The position numbers and the translations under genes are program-made. This document shows, piece after piece, positions 32,255 through 40,285 of a stretch of DNA of 42,375 nucleotides. Location: assembly GCA_905214495.1 (NCBI GenBank), contig CAJMLW010000014.1, forward strand, positions 1-42,375. Direction: 5' to 3'. Under the pieces are notes generated by a model. The model was given only the letters and a program-made list of their open reading frames with translations. It had not been told where the DNA came from and did not search any database. Numbering within the stretch: position 1 is the first letter of the stretch; each line of letters starts with the position of its first letter. The stretch is from an uncultured bacterium (lineage in GTDB: Bacteria; Bacillota; Negativicutes; Veillonellales; Veillonellaceae).

Positions 32255-32749
32255 ATGGCTAAAGATTGTTCCTTTGACGTTGTATCCGAAGTGGATATGC
32301 AAGAGGTAGATAATGCGGTAAACCAAGCGAAGAAAGAGATTGGTACGCGTTATGATTTCCGCGGTTCTAAAGCTGAAATTAGCCTTGAAGGTGATACCAT
32401 TAAAATCATCGGTGATGACGAATATAAATTAAATGCTATTATCGATGTATTAAAAGGCAAAATGGTTAAGCGTAATGTAGCAATTAAGAACCTTGATTAT
32501 GGTAAGGTTGAGCCTGCTGCTGGTGCCACTGTACGCCAAGTGATTACTATTAAAAAAGGCATTACAAAAGAAAATGCTAAAGAAGTAGTAAAGGCAATCA
32601 AAAATATGAAGCTTAAGGTACAAGCGTCTATCCAAGAGGATCAAGTGCGCGTATCTGGCAAGGATAAAGATGATTTGCAAGCGGTTATTCAAATGTTAAA
32701 ACAATTGGATGTACCGGTTGAATTGCAATTCGTTAACTTCCGTTCCTAA
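32255..32749 (+). CDS. yajQ: YajQ family nucleotide-binding protein
   Basis: The 164-residue product starts at the ATG at 32255 behind TAGGAGG (MAKDCSFDVVSEVDMQEVDN). The family pattern is clear: A-V-N-Q-A-K-K-E-I-G-T-R-Y-D-F-R-G-S near residues 25-42, then LEGDTIKIIGDDEYKL and a C-terminal VRVSGKDKDDLQAVIQMLK ending VELQFVNFRS. YajQ proteins have two RRM-like folds; homologues in Xanthomonas bind cyclic di-GMP and act on gene regulation, while others bind nucleotides or RNA. The role here is unproven. It lies 71 bases before cbiD with no terminator in between. Confidence 0.92.
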   Translation: MAKDCSFDVVSEVDMQEVDNAVNQAKKEIGTRYDFRGSKAEISLEGDTIKIIGDDEYKLNAIIDVLKGKMVKRNVAIKNLDYGKVEPAAGATVRQVITIKKGITKENAKEVVKAIKNMKLKVQASIQEDQVRVSGKDKDDLQAVIQMLKQLDVPVELQFVNFRS

Positions 32750-32765
32750 TTATATAAGCATAAGA

Positions 32766-32805
32766 GATAGGGTTAGATTGATTCCATTGAATCGCTACCC
32801 CTATC
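32766..32805 (+). promoter_or_regulatory. Stem-loop between yajQ and cbiD
   Basis: GATAGGG...TAG...GATTC pairs with GAATC...CTA...CCCTATC around CATT. No T-run follows, so it is more likely an mRNA stability or processing element than a terminator. No cobalamin riboswitch box is seen here. Confidence 0.45.
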
Positions 32806-32820
32806 GGTGTAGGAGGCGCT

Positions 32821-33939
32821 ATGAGAGTAGAGGACATGAAGGGTGGTTATACGACCGGTTCATGTGCTACGGCAGGCATGAAAGCAGGTTTATTGGCCCT
32901 CTTAGAACACGATATTGTGGACAAGGTTGTCATTGAGAATCCGCAAGGTCAATTCATTGAGGTACCTATTAAATCTGTGGAAATTATATCCGAAACAGAG
33001 GCAAAGGCGACTGTGATGAAGGATGGCGGTGACGATCCAGATGTGACCCATGGCAATGATGTGGAAACTACGGTGACCATTGATGACACAGGCAAGCTAC
33101 GTTTTCGAGCTGGCTTTGGTGTCGGTACGGTTACGAAACCAGGTCTTGCCATGCCCCCTGGACAACCGGCCATTAATCCGGGCCCTAGAGCGATGATGAA
33201 ACTCGTATTTGAAGAGTTTTGTACGCAAGGTCAAGGTGTGACGGTAACAGTAAGCGTTCCTAATGGTAAGGTGTTGGCTAAGAAGACGTTGAACCATACG
33301 TTGGGAATCGAAGGTGGTATATCCATTATCGGTACAACGGGTATCGTTAAGCCGATGAGTGAAGAAGGGTTTAAGAATTCTCTCGTGCCTCAGTTAAAGG
33401 TGATGAAAGCCAATGGCTGTGAAACGGCAGTTCTCGTACCAGGGCGGATTGGTCAAGATTTAGCGGAACAAGTGCTCGGTATCCATAAGAACCAAATGGC
33501 TGAAACGAGCAATTTTATCGGATTTATGCTTGAACAAGCCGTTCATATTGGCTTTAAACGAATCTTGATTATCGGTCATATTGGTAAACTTATTAAGCTT
33601 GCTAGCGGAAGTTTTCATACCCATAATCGCATGAGTGATGGTCGTATGGAAAGTATTGTAGCTTATGCAGCTCTTGAAGGCGCATCCCACGCGGTGTGTG
33701 AAGAGTTATTTAAGTGCCAAACTACAGAATCTACGTTCCCTATATTAGAACGAGAAGGCCTAACTGGTGTATACCAACGTGTAGTAGACCGCGCATCTAT
33801 GCGCAGTGAACGATATATTGCTAATGAGGCTGAGGTAGGTATCATTATTACCACCTTAAAGGGTGAGATTTTGGCTATGGATAAGCATGCAAAAGAGATA
33901 GGAGAGCTAGAACATTGGCACATACCTTGTATATCGTAG
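32821..33939 (+). CDS. cbiD: Cobalt-precorrin-5B C1-methyltransferase
   Basis: First gene of the corrin-ring operon. The 372-residue enzyme uses SAM to methylate C1 of cobalt-precorrin-5B, a step specific to the anaerobic pathway. Recognised by GGYTTGSCATAGMKAGL near the start, the P-x-G-x-G-V-G-T-V-T-K-P-G-L region (GFGVGTVTKPGLAMPPGQPA, INPGPRAM), GIEGGISIIGTTGIVKPMSEE and HIGKLIKLASGSFHTHNRMSDGR. Length fits the family. GTAGGAGG precedes the ATG. It overlaps cbiE by 25 bases. Confidence 0.95.
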   Translation: MRVEDMKGGYTTGSCATAGMKAGLLALLEHDIVDKVVIENPQGQFIEVPIKSVEIISETEAKATVMKDGGDDPDVTHGNDVETTVTIDDTGKLRFRAGFGVGTVTKPGLAMPPGQPAINPGPRAMMKLVFEEFCTQGQGVTVTVSVPNGKVLAKKTLNHTLGIEGGISIIGTTGIVKPMSEEGFKNSLVPQLKVMKANGCETAVLVPGRIGQDLAEQVLGIHKNQMAETSNFIGFMLEQAVHIGFKRILIIGHIGKLIKLASGSFHTHNRMSDGRMESIVAYAALEGASHAVCEELFKCQTTESTFPILEREGLTGVYQRVVDRASMRSERYIANEAEVGIIITTLKGEILAMDKHAKEIGELEHWHIPCIS

Positions 33940-34541
33940 GCATTGGTCCGGGCAATCCTGATTATGTGGTGCCTAAAGGCCTTAATTTAATTAAACATGC
34001 TACCGTTTTGGTAGGTAGTGAACGCTCCTTGGAGGATTTTAAGGAACCTGGGCAGATTACGTATCCTGTAACGGGGAAACTAAGTTGGTTATCCGAACAA
34101 ATCGAGCGTGAACTTCACAACCATGATGTTGTGGTTATGGTCAGTGGTGATACGGGCTACTATAGCTTGTTACCGTATTTGAAAAAGAAATTTCCTACCA
34201 CACGCATTGAAGTGGTGCCAGGCATTAGTTCCATGACATTTGCTTTTGCACGCCTTAACGAAGTGTGGCATGATGCGGATTTAATGAGCTTTCACGGACG
34301 CCAACCAGCGCCTGAAAGACTCGTATATGAAGCGGGGAAAAAGATGGGATTCTTAACAGATCCTGAATATAATCCAGCGCATATTGCGCGTATTTTAATA
34401 GATGCAGGATGGCCAAAAGAAACGAGAGCAGCAGCCTTAGAGCGCTTGAGTTACGATGATGAAAAAATCGTAGACTCTACCCTAGAGGTGTTAACTGAGC
34501 TCGAAGGCTTTGGACATTCTGTTATGGTGGTACTAGGATGA
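33915..34541 (+). CDS. cbiE: Cobalt-precorrin-7 C5-methyltransferase
   Basis: The 208-residue SAM-dependent tetrapyrrole methylase starts at a TTG (33915) with GGAGAG eight bases upstream, inside the end of cbiD. LYIVGIGPGNPDYVVPKG is the glycine-rich N-terminal motif of this methylase superfamily, VVMVSGDTGYYSLLPYL the second, and VVPGISSMTFAFARL the third. CbiE methylates C5 in cobalt-precorrin-7 and works with CbiT, here the next gene; in many bacteria the two are fused as CobL. The start overlaps cbiD by 25 bases and the stop overlaps cbiT by 4 (ATGA), so translation is coupled. Confidence 0.92.
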   Translation: MAHTLYIVGIGPGNPDYVVPKGLNLIKHATVLVGSERSLEDFKEPGQITYPVTGKLSWLSEQIERELHNHDVVVMVSGDTGYYSLLPYLKKKFPTTRIEVVPGISSMTFAFARLNEVWHDADLMSFHGRQPAPERLVYEAGKKMGFLTDPEYNPAHIARILIDAGWPKETRAAALERLSYDDEKIVDSTLEVLTELEGFGHSVMVVLG

Positions 34542-35125
34542 GACATTTTTTCGGAATTCCTGATGAGGAATTTATACGCGGTGACGTGCCGATGACGAAA
34601 TGCGAGATTCGCAAAGCCGTTATGAATGAGGCGCGCATCGAAGAAGATAGCATCGTCCTTGATGTGGGGGCTGGTACAGGTTCGATTTCTATTGAAGCTG
34701 CATTAGCGGCACCTAAAGGTCATGTATATGCTATTGAACGTTTTGATAAAGGCATTGAGTTGATTCATGAAAATATGAAGAAATTCAATGTAAATAATAT
34801 GACTGTTATAAAATCCAAAGCTCCAGAAGGTATGGAAGATTTGCCTGAGCTTGATGCGGTTATTATCGGCGGCAGTGCTGGCGGTATGACGGGCATTATG
34901 GATGAAGTACAACGGTTGTTAAAGGTAGGCGGTCGCCTTGTTGTAACGGCGGTAACGATGGAAACGGGTTATACCATTTTAAAAGAGTTGAAAGGTCGTC
35001 CTTTCACATATGAAGGGTACCAAATGTCCATTAGCCGCTATCGCAAGGCTGGTCCATATCATTTGTTGGACCCATTGAGTCCAATTTTTATTGTATCTGC
35101 AACGCGTATCGCAGAAGGAGAGTAA
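34538..35125 (+). CDS. cbiT: Cobalt-precorrin-6B C15-methyltransferase (decarboxylating)
   Basis: The 195-residue enzyme has a Rossmann-type SAM fold: IPDEEFIRGDVPMTKCEIR at the start, VLDVGAGTGSISIEAAL (motif I) near residue 45, then VYAIERFDKGIELIHENMK and LDAVIIGGSAGG. The D-x-G-A/C-G-T-G-S pattern and the P-M-T-K segment are typical of CbiT. It methylates C15 and removes the C12 acetate carboxyl. Together with CbiE it performs the CobL reactions. It overlaps cbiE by four bases. Confidence 0.93.
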   Translation: MRHFFGIPDEEFIRGDVPMTKCEIRKAVMNEARIEEDSIVLDVGAGTGSISIEAALAAPKGHVYAIERFDKGIELIHENMKKFNVNNMTVIKSKAPEGMEDLPELDAVIIGGSAGGMTGIMDEVQRLLKVGGRLVVTAVTMETGYTILKELKGRPFTYEGYQMSISRYRKAGPYHLLDPLSPIFIVSATRIAEGE

Positions 35126-35126
35126 T

Positions 35127-35888
35127 ATGGTTGATGTACATATCATAGGCGCAGGCCCTGGGGATCCAGAGCTTATTACGCGAAAAGGGTATCGTTTAGT
35201 ACAAGAAGCGGACGTTGTTATCTATGCTGGTTCCTTGGTGAATCCTGCTATTTTAGAGGCTTGTAAACCTAGCTGTGAAATTCATAACAGTGCTACTATG
35301 AATCTTGATGAGGTACTAGCTGTTATGAAAGCGGCCGTGGCAGATGGCAAAAAGGTTGTCCGTTTACATACCGGTGACCCCGCTATTTATGGTGCTATTC
35401 AAGAACAAATGGATGCCTTGGCTGGCATGGGTATTACCTATGAAGTGGTGCCTGGCGTAAGTTCGTTCCTTGCTACTGCAGCAGCATTAAAACAAGAGTA
35501 CACATTGCCAAATGTATCTCAAACCGTCATTATTACGCGTATGGAAGGCCGTACACCAATGCCTCCGAAGGAAAAATTGCGCATGTTGGCGGCTCATGAA
35601 GCGACCATGTGTATCTTCCTTAGCGTTCAAATGCTAGATAAGGTAGTGGCTGAACTTATTGAAGGTGGTTATGATAAAACAACACCTGTGGCTATCGTAG
35701 TGAAAGCTTCTTGGCCAGATCAACGAATCATCCGCGGTACATTGGAAACCATTGCGGATATCGTGGCTGAAGAAGGCGTATTACGTCAAGCTATGATTGT
35801 TGTTAGTCATGTATTAGATAGCGAATACGAATTATCTAAGCTTTACGATAAGGGCTTTGCCCATATGTATCGTAGTGCTAAGGACTAG
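35127..35888 (+). CDS. cbiF: Cobalt-precorrin-4 C11-methyltransferase
   Basis: The 253-residue tetrapyrrole methylase starts at the ATG at 35127, one base after the cbiT stop, with GAAGGAGAG as ribosome site. Motifs are VHIIGAGPGDPELITRKGYRLV, VIYAGSLVNPAIL, RLHTGDPAIYGAIQEQMDAL, YEVVPGVSSFLATAAALKQEYTLP and TRMEGRTPMP, all hallmarks of CbiF/CobM. It methylates C11 of cobalt-precorrin-4 before CbiG opens the delta-lactone. It ends four bases before cbiG. Confidence 0.95.
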   Translation: MVDVHIIGAGPGDPELITRKGYRLVQEADVVIYAGSLVNPAILEACKPSCEIHNSATMNLDEVLAVMKAAVADGKKVVRLHTGDPAIYGAIQEQMDALAGMGITYEVVPGVSSFLATAAALKQEYTLPNVSQTVIITRMEGRTPMPPKEKLRMLAAHEATMCIFLSVQMLDKVVAELIEGGYDKTTPVAIVVKASWPDQRIIRGTLETIADIVAEEGVLRQAMIVVSHVLDSEYELSKLYDKGFAHMYRSAKD

Positions 35889-35892
35889 TGTG

Positions 35893-37014
35893 ATGAAAGA
35901 ACTAGAATCTGATGCGCCTATGATAGAGGCAAAGAAGAATAGGACAGCTATTCTTTCTGTTTCTGAACGCGGTGCAAGGCTGGGGCAACGCATTAAGTCT
36001 TTGGTGGCCCCTCATGCGGACTGTTATGAAAAAGAAAACCGTCCATCTGGTGGTGTGGCCATCTATTTTGATTCCCTCAAACATCATATAGGACAGATTT
36101 TCAAGGATTATGACCAAGTATTATGTATTATGGCACTCGGTATTGTAGTGCGTATGATTGCACCGTATATTGAGCATAAATCTAAGGATCCTGCCATCGT
36201 CGTAATGGATGAGGCCGGTCATCATGTCATCAGTTTATTATCCGGTCACCTTGGTGGCGCCAACGAATGGACGCAGTCCATTTCGCTAGCCATCGATGCG
36301 GACCCAGTTATTACAACGGCGACGGATGTTAATGGATTGCCAGCGCCTGACGTGTTGGCGCGCCATGAGCATCTGTTGGTAGATGATTTCCAAACCTTAG
36401 TGGATGTGAACTCAGCTGTCGTCGCAGGTGAAACGGTTAATTATTATATCGATAACACATTGGTCAATGCACAGCATTTAGCGCAATCTGCTACAGCACA
36501 TATCGGTACTCATGGTACTGTTCAGGTGGTTGATGTATTTACATTGCCTGAGACTGATGGTGTTCGTCGTGTAGTGATAACAGATAAGGTGATTACTGAG
36601 TATCCAGAGCAACTCATCTTACGCCCTCGTACGTATACGATGGGCATCGGTTGTCGCCGAGATACGCCAAAGGAACTCATACTGGATGCCATACAACAGT
36701 CGCTAGCAGCGCATAAGCTTTCACCAAAAAGCATTGTCACAGCTGCATCGGTTATTGTGAAACAAGATGAAGTGGGTCTATTAGAGGCCGTAAACGAATT
36801 AGGGTGGGCTATTCATTTCTACACACAAGAAGAGATAGCACCCGTTATAGAAGAACAGGATTTAAAAGAATCCACATTTGTAAAAGGAACAATAGGAGTA
36901 GGAAACGTATGCGAGACAACAGCATTACTAGCGGCCAAGAGCCAAACATTAATACAGCACAAAACGGTGTATCCCAAAACAACAGTAGCCATTGCACAGG
37001 TAACATCAAAGTAA
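35893..37014 (+). CDS. cbiG: Cobalt-precorrin-5A hydrolase
   Basis: The 373-residue protein starts at the ATG at 35893; an AAGGA is about nine bases upstream. It has the N-terminal and core CbiG regions (IMALGIVVRMIAPYIEHKSKDPAIVVMDE, HVISLLSGHLGGANEWTQ, ITTATDVNGLPAPD) and the C-terminal CobE-like domain (YTMGIGCRRDTPKELILDAI, VTAASVIVKQDEVGLLEAVNELGW, SVSETTALLAA-like VCETTALLAAKSQ). CbiG opens the ring-A lactone and releases acetaldehyde, allowing C20 loss in the anaerobic route. Its last 106 bases are overlapped in another frame by the start of cbiH. Confidence 0.93.
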   Translation: MKELESDAPMIEAKKNRTAILSVSERGARLGQRIKSLVAPHADCYEKENRPSGGVAIYFDSLKHHIGQIFKDYDQVLCIMALGIVVRMIAPYIEHKSKDPAIVVMDEAGHHVISLLSGHLGGANEWTQSISLAIDADPVITTATDVNGLPAPDVLARHEHLLVDDFQTLVDVNSAVVAGETVNYYIDNTLVNAQHLAQSATAHIGTHGTVQVVDVFTLPETDGVRRVVITDKVITEYPEQLILRPRTYTMGIGCRRDTPKELILDAIQQSLAAHKLSPKSIVTAASVIVKQDEVGLLEAVNELGWAIHFYTQEEIAPVIEEQDLKESTFVKGTIGVGNVCETTALLAAKSQTLIQHKTVYPKTTVAIAQVTSK

Positions 37015-37733
37015 TCGGCATTGGACCTGGGGACGCTGAATTTATGACACCACAAGCACGGGAAGCGATTTTAGCGGCAGACCGTGTAGTCGGTTATTTA
37101 ACATATCTTGATTTGATTAAAGACCTTATCGCAGGTAAACAAACGGTAGGTACAGCGATGATGCAAGAAGTGGATCGTTGTCAACAAGCCGTTGATTTGG
37201 CTGTAGAAGGTCACCAAGTAGTAGTTGTATCCTCTGGTGACTCCGGCGTGTACGGCATGGCCGGCCTTGTACTAGAACTTGCTAATAAAGTACCAGCAGA
37301 CAAACGCCCTTCCGTGGACATCGTGCCAGGTCTTAGTGCTGTAAACGTAGCAGCCTCTGTATTGGGCGCACCTTTGATGCATGACTTTGCCGTTATTTCA
37401 CTAAGCGATTTGATGACACCTTGGGATTTAATTAAAAAACGTGCTGACCTTTGTGCACAAGGGGATATGGTTATTTCCTTATATAACCCACGCAGTAAAA
37501 AACGGGTAACTCATTTAGATGAAGTACGTGAAATCGTTCTAAAATACCGCGACCCTAAAACACCTGTAGGCATCGTGCAAAAAGCAGGCCGCCCAGGTCA
37601 ACATATGGTGATTTCTGATCTTGAAAACTTCACAAAAGAAGAAGTAGATATGCAAACACTTGTTATCATTGGTAACAGCCAAACCTATGTTGAAAATGGT
37701 CGCATGATTACACCTCGAGGCTACAAATTATGA
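36909..37733 (+). CDS. cbiH: Cobalt-factor III / precorrin-3B C17-methyltransferase
   Basis: About 274 residues; tetrapyrrole methylase motifs are KVIGIGPGDAEFMTPQAREAIL, VVGYLTYLDLI, VVVVSSGDSGVYGMAGLVLEL, VDIVPGLSAVNVAASVLGAPLMHDFAVISLSDLMTPW and YNPRSKKR, which identify CbiH/CobJ. It methylates C17 and drives ring contraction. I place the start at the ATG at 36909 because AGGAGTAGG precedes it and no ATG, GTG or TTG occurs in frame between it and the first conserved residues. This gives an unconserved, Asn/Ser/Gln-rich N-terminal tail of about 33 residues and an overlap of 106 bases with cbiG. It ends with an ATGA overlap into cbiJ. Confidence 0.9.
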   Translation: MRDNSITSGQEPNINTAQNGVSQNNSSHCTGNIKVIGIGPGDAEFMTPQAREAILAADRVVGYLTYLDLIKDLIAGKQTVGTAMMQEVDRCQQAVDLAVEGHQVVVVSSGDSGVYGMAGLVLELANKVPADKRPSVDIVPGLSAVNVAASVLGAPLMHDFAVISLSDLMTPWDLIKKRADLCAQGDMVISLYNPRSKKRVTHLDEVREIVLKYRDPKTPVGIVQKAGRPGQHMVISDLENFTKEEVDMQTLVIIGNSQTYVENGRMITPRGYKL

Positions 37734-38518
37734 TTTGGGTCATCGCTGGTACCTTGGATGGCCGTACCTTAGCGGTAGATATCCAAGAACGAACCGGTGA
37801 AGAGGTTCTCGTGACGGTAGTGAGCCAATATGGGGCGGAACTAGCTGCTCATGAAGGCATTACCGTTCATACAGGCCGTCTTGACCAAGAGGCTATGCAA
37901 CAGTTGATTAAGGAGCATAATGTGCGCCTACTCATCGATGCAAGCCATCCGTATGCGGCTATTGTGACTGCAACGGCTCAAGATGCAGCTAAGGCGATGG
38001 GTATCCCTTTTGTTCGGTTTGAACGAAAAGAGGTACCATTGCCAGACTATGATAAGTTGCATATCGTAGTGGATGAAACAGAAGCAGCTAATTTAGCCGG
38101 CAAATTGGCAAAGGAAAATAACAATCATGTATATTTGACTACTGGTAGTAAGACGATGCACATCTTTGCTAAGTCTGAAGCTTTGCGAGACTGTGAAGTG
38201 TGGACACGTATTTTGCCAACTGCTGAGGTGTTGCAAATGATGGAAGACCTCAATGTGAGCCCTAAGCGTATCGTTGCCGTACAAGGTCCATTTTCTTACG
38301 ATATGAATCGTATTATGTTCCACGATACAAAGGCGAGCGTTGTGGTTATGAAAAACTCTGGTCTCGTAGGTGGGGCAGATACGAAATTACAGGCTGCCAT
38401 CGACCTTGGCATCCATGTTATTGTTATCGATCGTCCGCGGGTAAAACTCGAATGTCCTGTGGTATCATCGAATGATGAATTTTTCAAATTATGGGAGGAC
38501 ACTAATGGATTACGTTAA
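37730..38518 (+). CDS. cbiJ: Cobalt-precorrin-6A reductase
   Basis: The 262-residue NAD(P)H-dependent reductase starts MIWVIAGTLDGRTLAVDI, the CbiJ/CobK N-terminus, with LLIDASHPYAAIVTATAQDAAKAMGIPFVRFER as the central signature, VYLTTGSKTMHIFA and VAVQGPFSYDMNRIMF near the end. It reduces the C18-C19 bond of cobalt-precorrin-6A. It is coupled to cbiH by a four-base overlap and overlaps cbiC by 14 bases. Confidence 0.94.
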   Translation: MIWVIAGTLDGRTLAVDIQERTGEEVLVTVVSQYGAELAAHEGITVHTGRLDQEAMQQLIKEHNVRLLIDASHPYAAIVTATAQDAAKAMGIPFVRFERKEVPLPDYDKLHIVVDETEAANLAGKLAKENNNHVYLTTGSKTMHIFAKSEALRDCEVWTRILPTAEVLQMMEDLNVSPKRIVAVQGPFSYDMNRIMFHDTKASVVVMKNSGLVGGADTKLQAAIDLGIHVIVIDRPRVKLECPVVSSNDEFFKLWEDTNGLR

Positions 38519-39170
38519 AAATCCTAAAGCCATTGAAGATAAAAGTATGGAAATCATTTACGATTATGTAAAGGATTTAGGTTTAACCGATGATGAAGTA
38601 CGCGTTGTATCTCGTACAGTTCACGCATCTGGTGACGTTGAATATGCTCAACTCGTAAAAATGAGCCCTGACGCTGTTCAAAAAGGTATCGAAGCATTAG
38701 ACAATGGTGCAGATATTTACACTGACGTAGAAATGGTTCGCACAGGTATTTCTAAACCGGCTCTTAAACTTCGTGGTAATGAAGTACATTGCTTAATCAA
38801 AGATGAAAATGTAGCTAAAATGGCTAAAGAATTGGGCGTAACACGTTCTATCGCTGCTATGCGCACATTTGGCAAACAATTAGAAGGCCAAATCGTTGCT
38901 ATCGGTAATGCACCAACTGCATTGTATGAAGTATTGCGTTTAGCTCTTGAAGAAGGTATTAAACCAGCTCTTATCATCGGTATTCCTGTAGGCTTTGTTG
39001 GCGCTGCGGAATCTAAAGATTATTTGATGGAAGTATCCCCAGTTCCTTATATCACTGTAAAAGGTAACAAGGGTGGTAGCCCAATTGCAGCATCCGTATG
39101 TAATGCATTGCTTTACACAGATGTAAAACGCAACGATATGCTCTTCGTAGAAGGCAAAGAATCTAAATAA
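38505..39170 (+). CDS. cbiC: Cobalt-precorrin-8 methylmutase
   Basis: About 221 residues from the ATG at 38505, which has GGGAGG seven bases upstream; an earlier in-frame ATG at 38472 lacks a ribosome site. YVKNPKAIEDKSMEIIYDYV is the N-terminal CbiC signature, followed by RTVHASGDVEYA, which includes the catalytic His, and ETIGNAPTAL-like AIGNAPTALYEVLRL and GIPVGFVGAAESKDYL. It moves the methyl group from C11 to C12, giving cobyrinic acid. It is the last gene of the operon; a strong terminator follows. Confidence 0.95.
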   Translation: MDYVKNPKAIEDKSMEIIYDYVKDLGLTDDEVRVVSRTVHASGDVEYAQLVKMSPDAVQKGIEALDNGADIYTDVEMVRTGISKPALKLRGNEVHCLIKDENVAKMAKELGVTRSIAAMRTFGKQLEGQIVAIGNAPTALYEVLRLALEEGIKPALIIGIPVGFVGAAESKDYLMEVSPVPYITVKGNKGGSPIAASVCNALLYTDVKRNDMLFVEGKESK

Positions 39171-39175
39171 TAAGT

Positions 39176-39214
39176 AACCCGAATCGTTGCATACTGCTGG
39201 CGATTCGGGTTTTA
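39176..39214 (+). terminator. Intrinsic terminator of the cbi operon
   Basis: AACCCGAATCG pairs with CGATTCGGGTT, followed by TTT. Confidence 0.8.
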
Positions 39215-39242
39215 CTGTATCTATTATGAGGTTTATATGTAT

Positions 39243-39270
39243 AATACGGGTGCTGATAGCACCCTGTATT
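39243..39270 (+). promoter_or_regulatory. Palindrome/hairpin just before the permease start
   Basis: AATACGGGTGC and GCACCCTGTATT form near-symmetric arms around TGATA. It ends five bases before the AAAGGAGAGG ribosome site, so it could be an operator or an mRNA structure controlling translation. Confidence 0.5.
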
Positions 39271-39289
39271 GGTGAAAGGAGAGGTTACT

Positions 39290-40285
39290 GTGGACTCTCT
39301 GAATGAACGAAAACTCTTTCGCATATCAGTTATTATTATCTTGGTTATTGCTGTCATAGCTAGCATGATTATCTCACTGGTTTGGGGCTCCACACCGGTG
39401 TCACTATCGGAGATTTGGCACACATTATGGGCTAGTGAGCTAACAGATACAGCATCGCAAATCATTTGGAATATTAGGTTGCCTCGTAATATTGTTGCTG
39501 CATTAGTTGGTGCTTGTTTAGCCGTATCGGGTGCCATTTTACAGGCGGTTATGAAGAACCCTTTAGCAGATCCACAAATCGTTGGTGTTTCCTCCGGTGC
39601 TGGACTTGCCGGTGTTATTATATTTATTCTTTTCCCTGGCTATGATCATATTGTGCCTCTCGTCGCCTTTATAGGTGCTATGGCTGCGGCGATGATGGTA
39701 TATGCTCTTGCTTGGAAGAATGGTGTACGCCCAAGCCGTATCATCTTGGCTGGTGTTGCGGTGGCTGCTTTTTTAGGCTCTGGTATTTCTGCACTACTTG
39801 TATTCTATGGAGATCGTGTGCAAGGAGCCTTACTTTGGATGGTAGGGGGCTTGGCTGCACGCAGTTGGCCTCAAGTAGAGGTTCTGTTCCCATACGCGTT
39901 AGTCGGTCTTATTTTTGCCTGTTTAGGTGCCAAACGTCTTACTATTTTAAGTTTAGGTGATGAAACAGCAAAGGGGCTAGGCCTTAAGGTAGAACAAACG
40001 CGGTTTATTATGACTGCTGTTGCGGCTCTATTAGCAGCAGGTGCCGTTAGTATTGCGGGCTTAATCGGTTTCGTAGGCCTCGTTATACCGCATATGTTAC
40101 GACTTATCATCGGTAATGATTATGCGTATTTACTCCCCGGCTCTGCATTATTAGGGGCACTCGTCCTCGTTGTTAGTGATACGGTAGGGCGTGTTATGTG
40201 GAGTCCAATTGAGGTACCGGTTGGCATTATCATGGCATTCTTTGGGGCGCCATTTTTCTTATATCTATTGAGGAGGGATAACTAA
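39290..40285 (+). CDS. FecCD-type ABC permease (BtuC-like; corrinoid, heme or siderophore)
   Basis: About 331 residues with some ten hydrophobic segments. IRLPRNIVAALVGACLAVSGAILQAVMKNPLADPQIVGVSSGA is the FecCD/BtuC core, and GLIGFVGLVIPHMLRLIIGND carries the cytoplasmic coupling helix that contacts the ATPase. The start is a GTG at 39290, chosen because AAAGGAGAGG is five bases upstream. It pairs with the ATPase at 40285 (overlap TAATG). Position after the cbi operon and beside cbiK suggests uptake of corrinoids or a cobalt/iron chelate, but the substrate cannot be read from sequence. Confidence 0.88.
   Translation: MDSLNERKLFRISVIIILVIAVIASMIISLVWGSTPVSLSEIWHTLWASELTDTASQIIWNIRLPRNIVAALVGACLAVSGAILQAVMKNPLADPQIVGVSSGAGLAGVIIFILFPGYDHIVPLVAFIGAMAAAMMVYALAWKNGVRPSRIILAGVAVAAFLGSGISALLVFYGDRVQGALLWMVGGLAARSWPQVEVLFPYALVGLIFACLGAKRLTILSLGDETAKGLGLKVEQTRFIMTAVAALLAAGAVSIAGLIGFVGLVIPHMLRLIIGNDYAYLLPGSALLGALVLVVSDTVGRVMWSPIEVPVGIIMAFFGAPFFLYLLRRDN

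Noticed and set aside
36804..36908. Upstream extension of CbiH to an earlier start within cbiG
   Set aside because: The extension is Arg-rich shadow sequence of conserved cbiG codons and has no ribosome site; 36909 has AGGAGTAGG.
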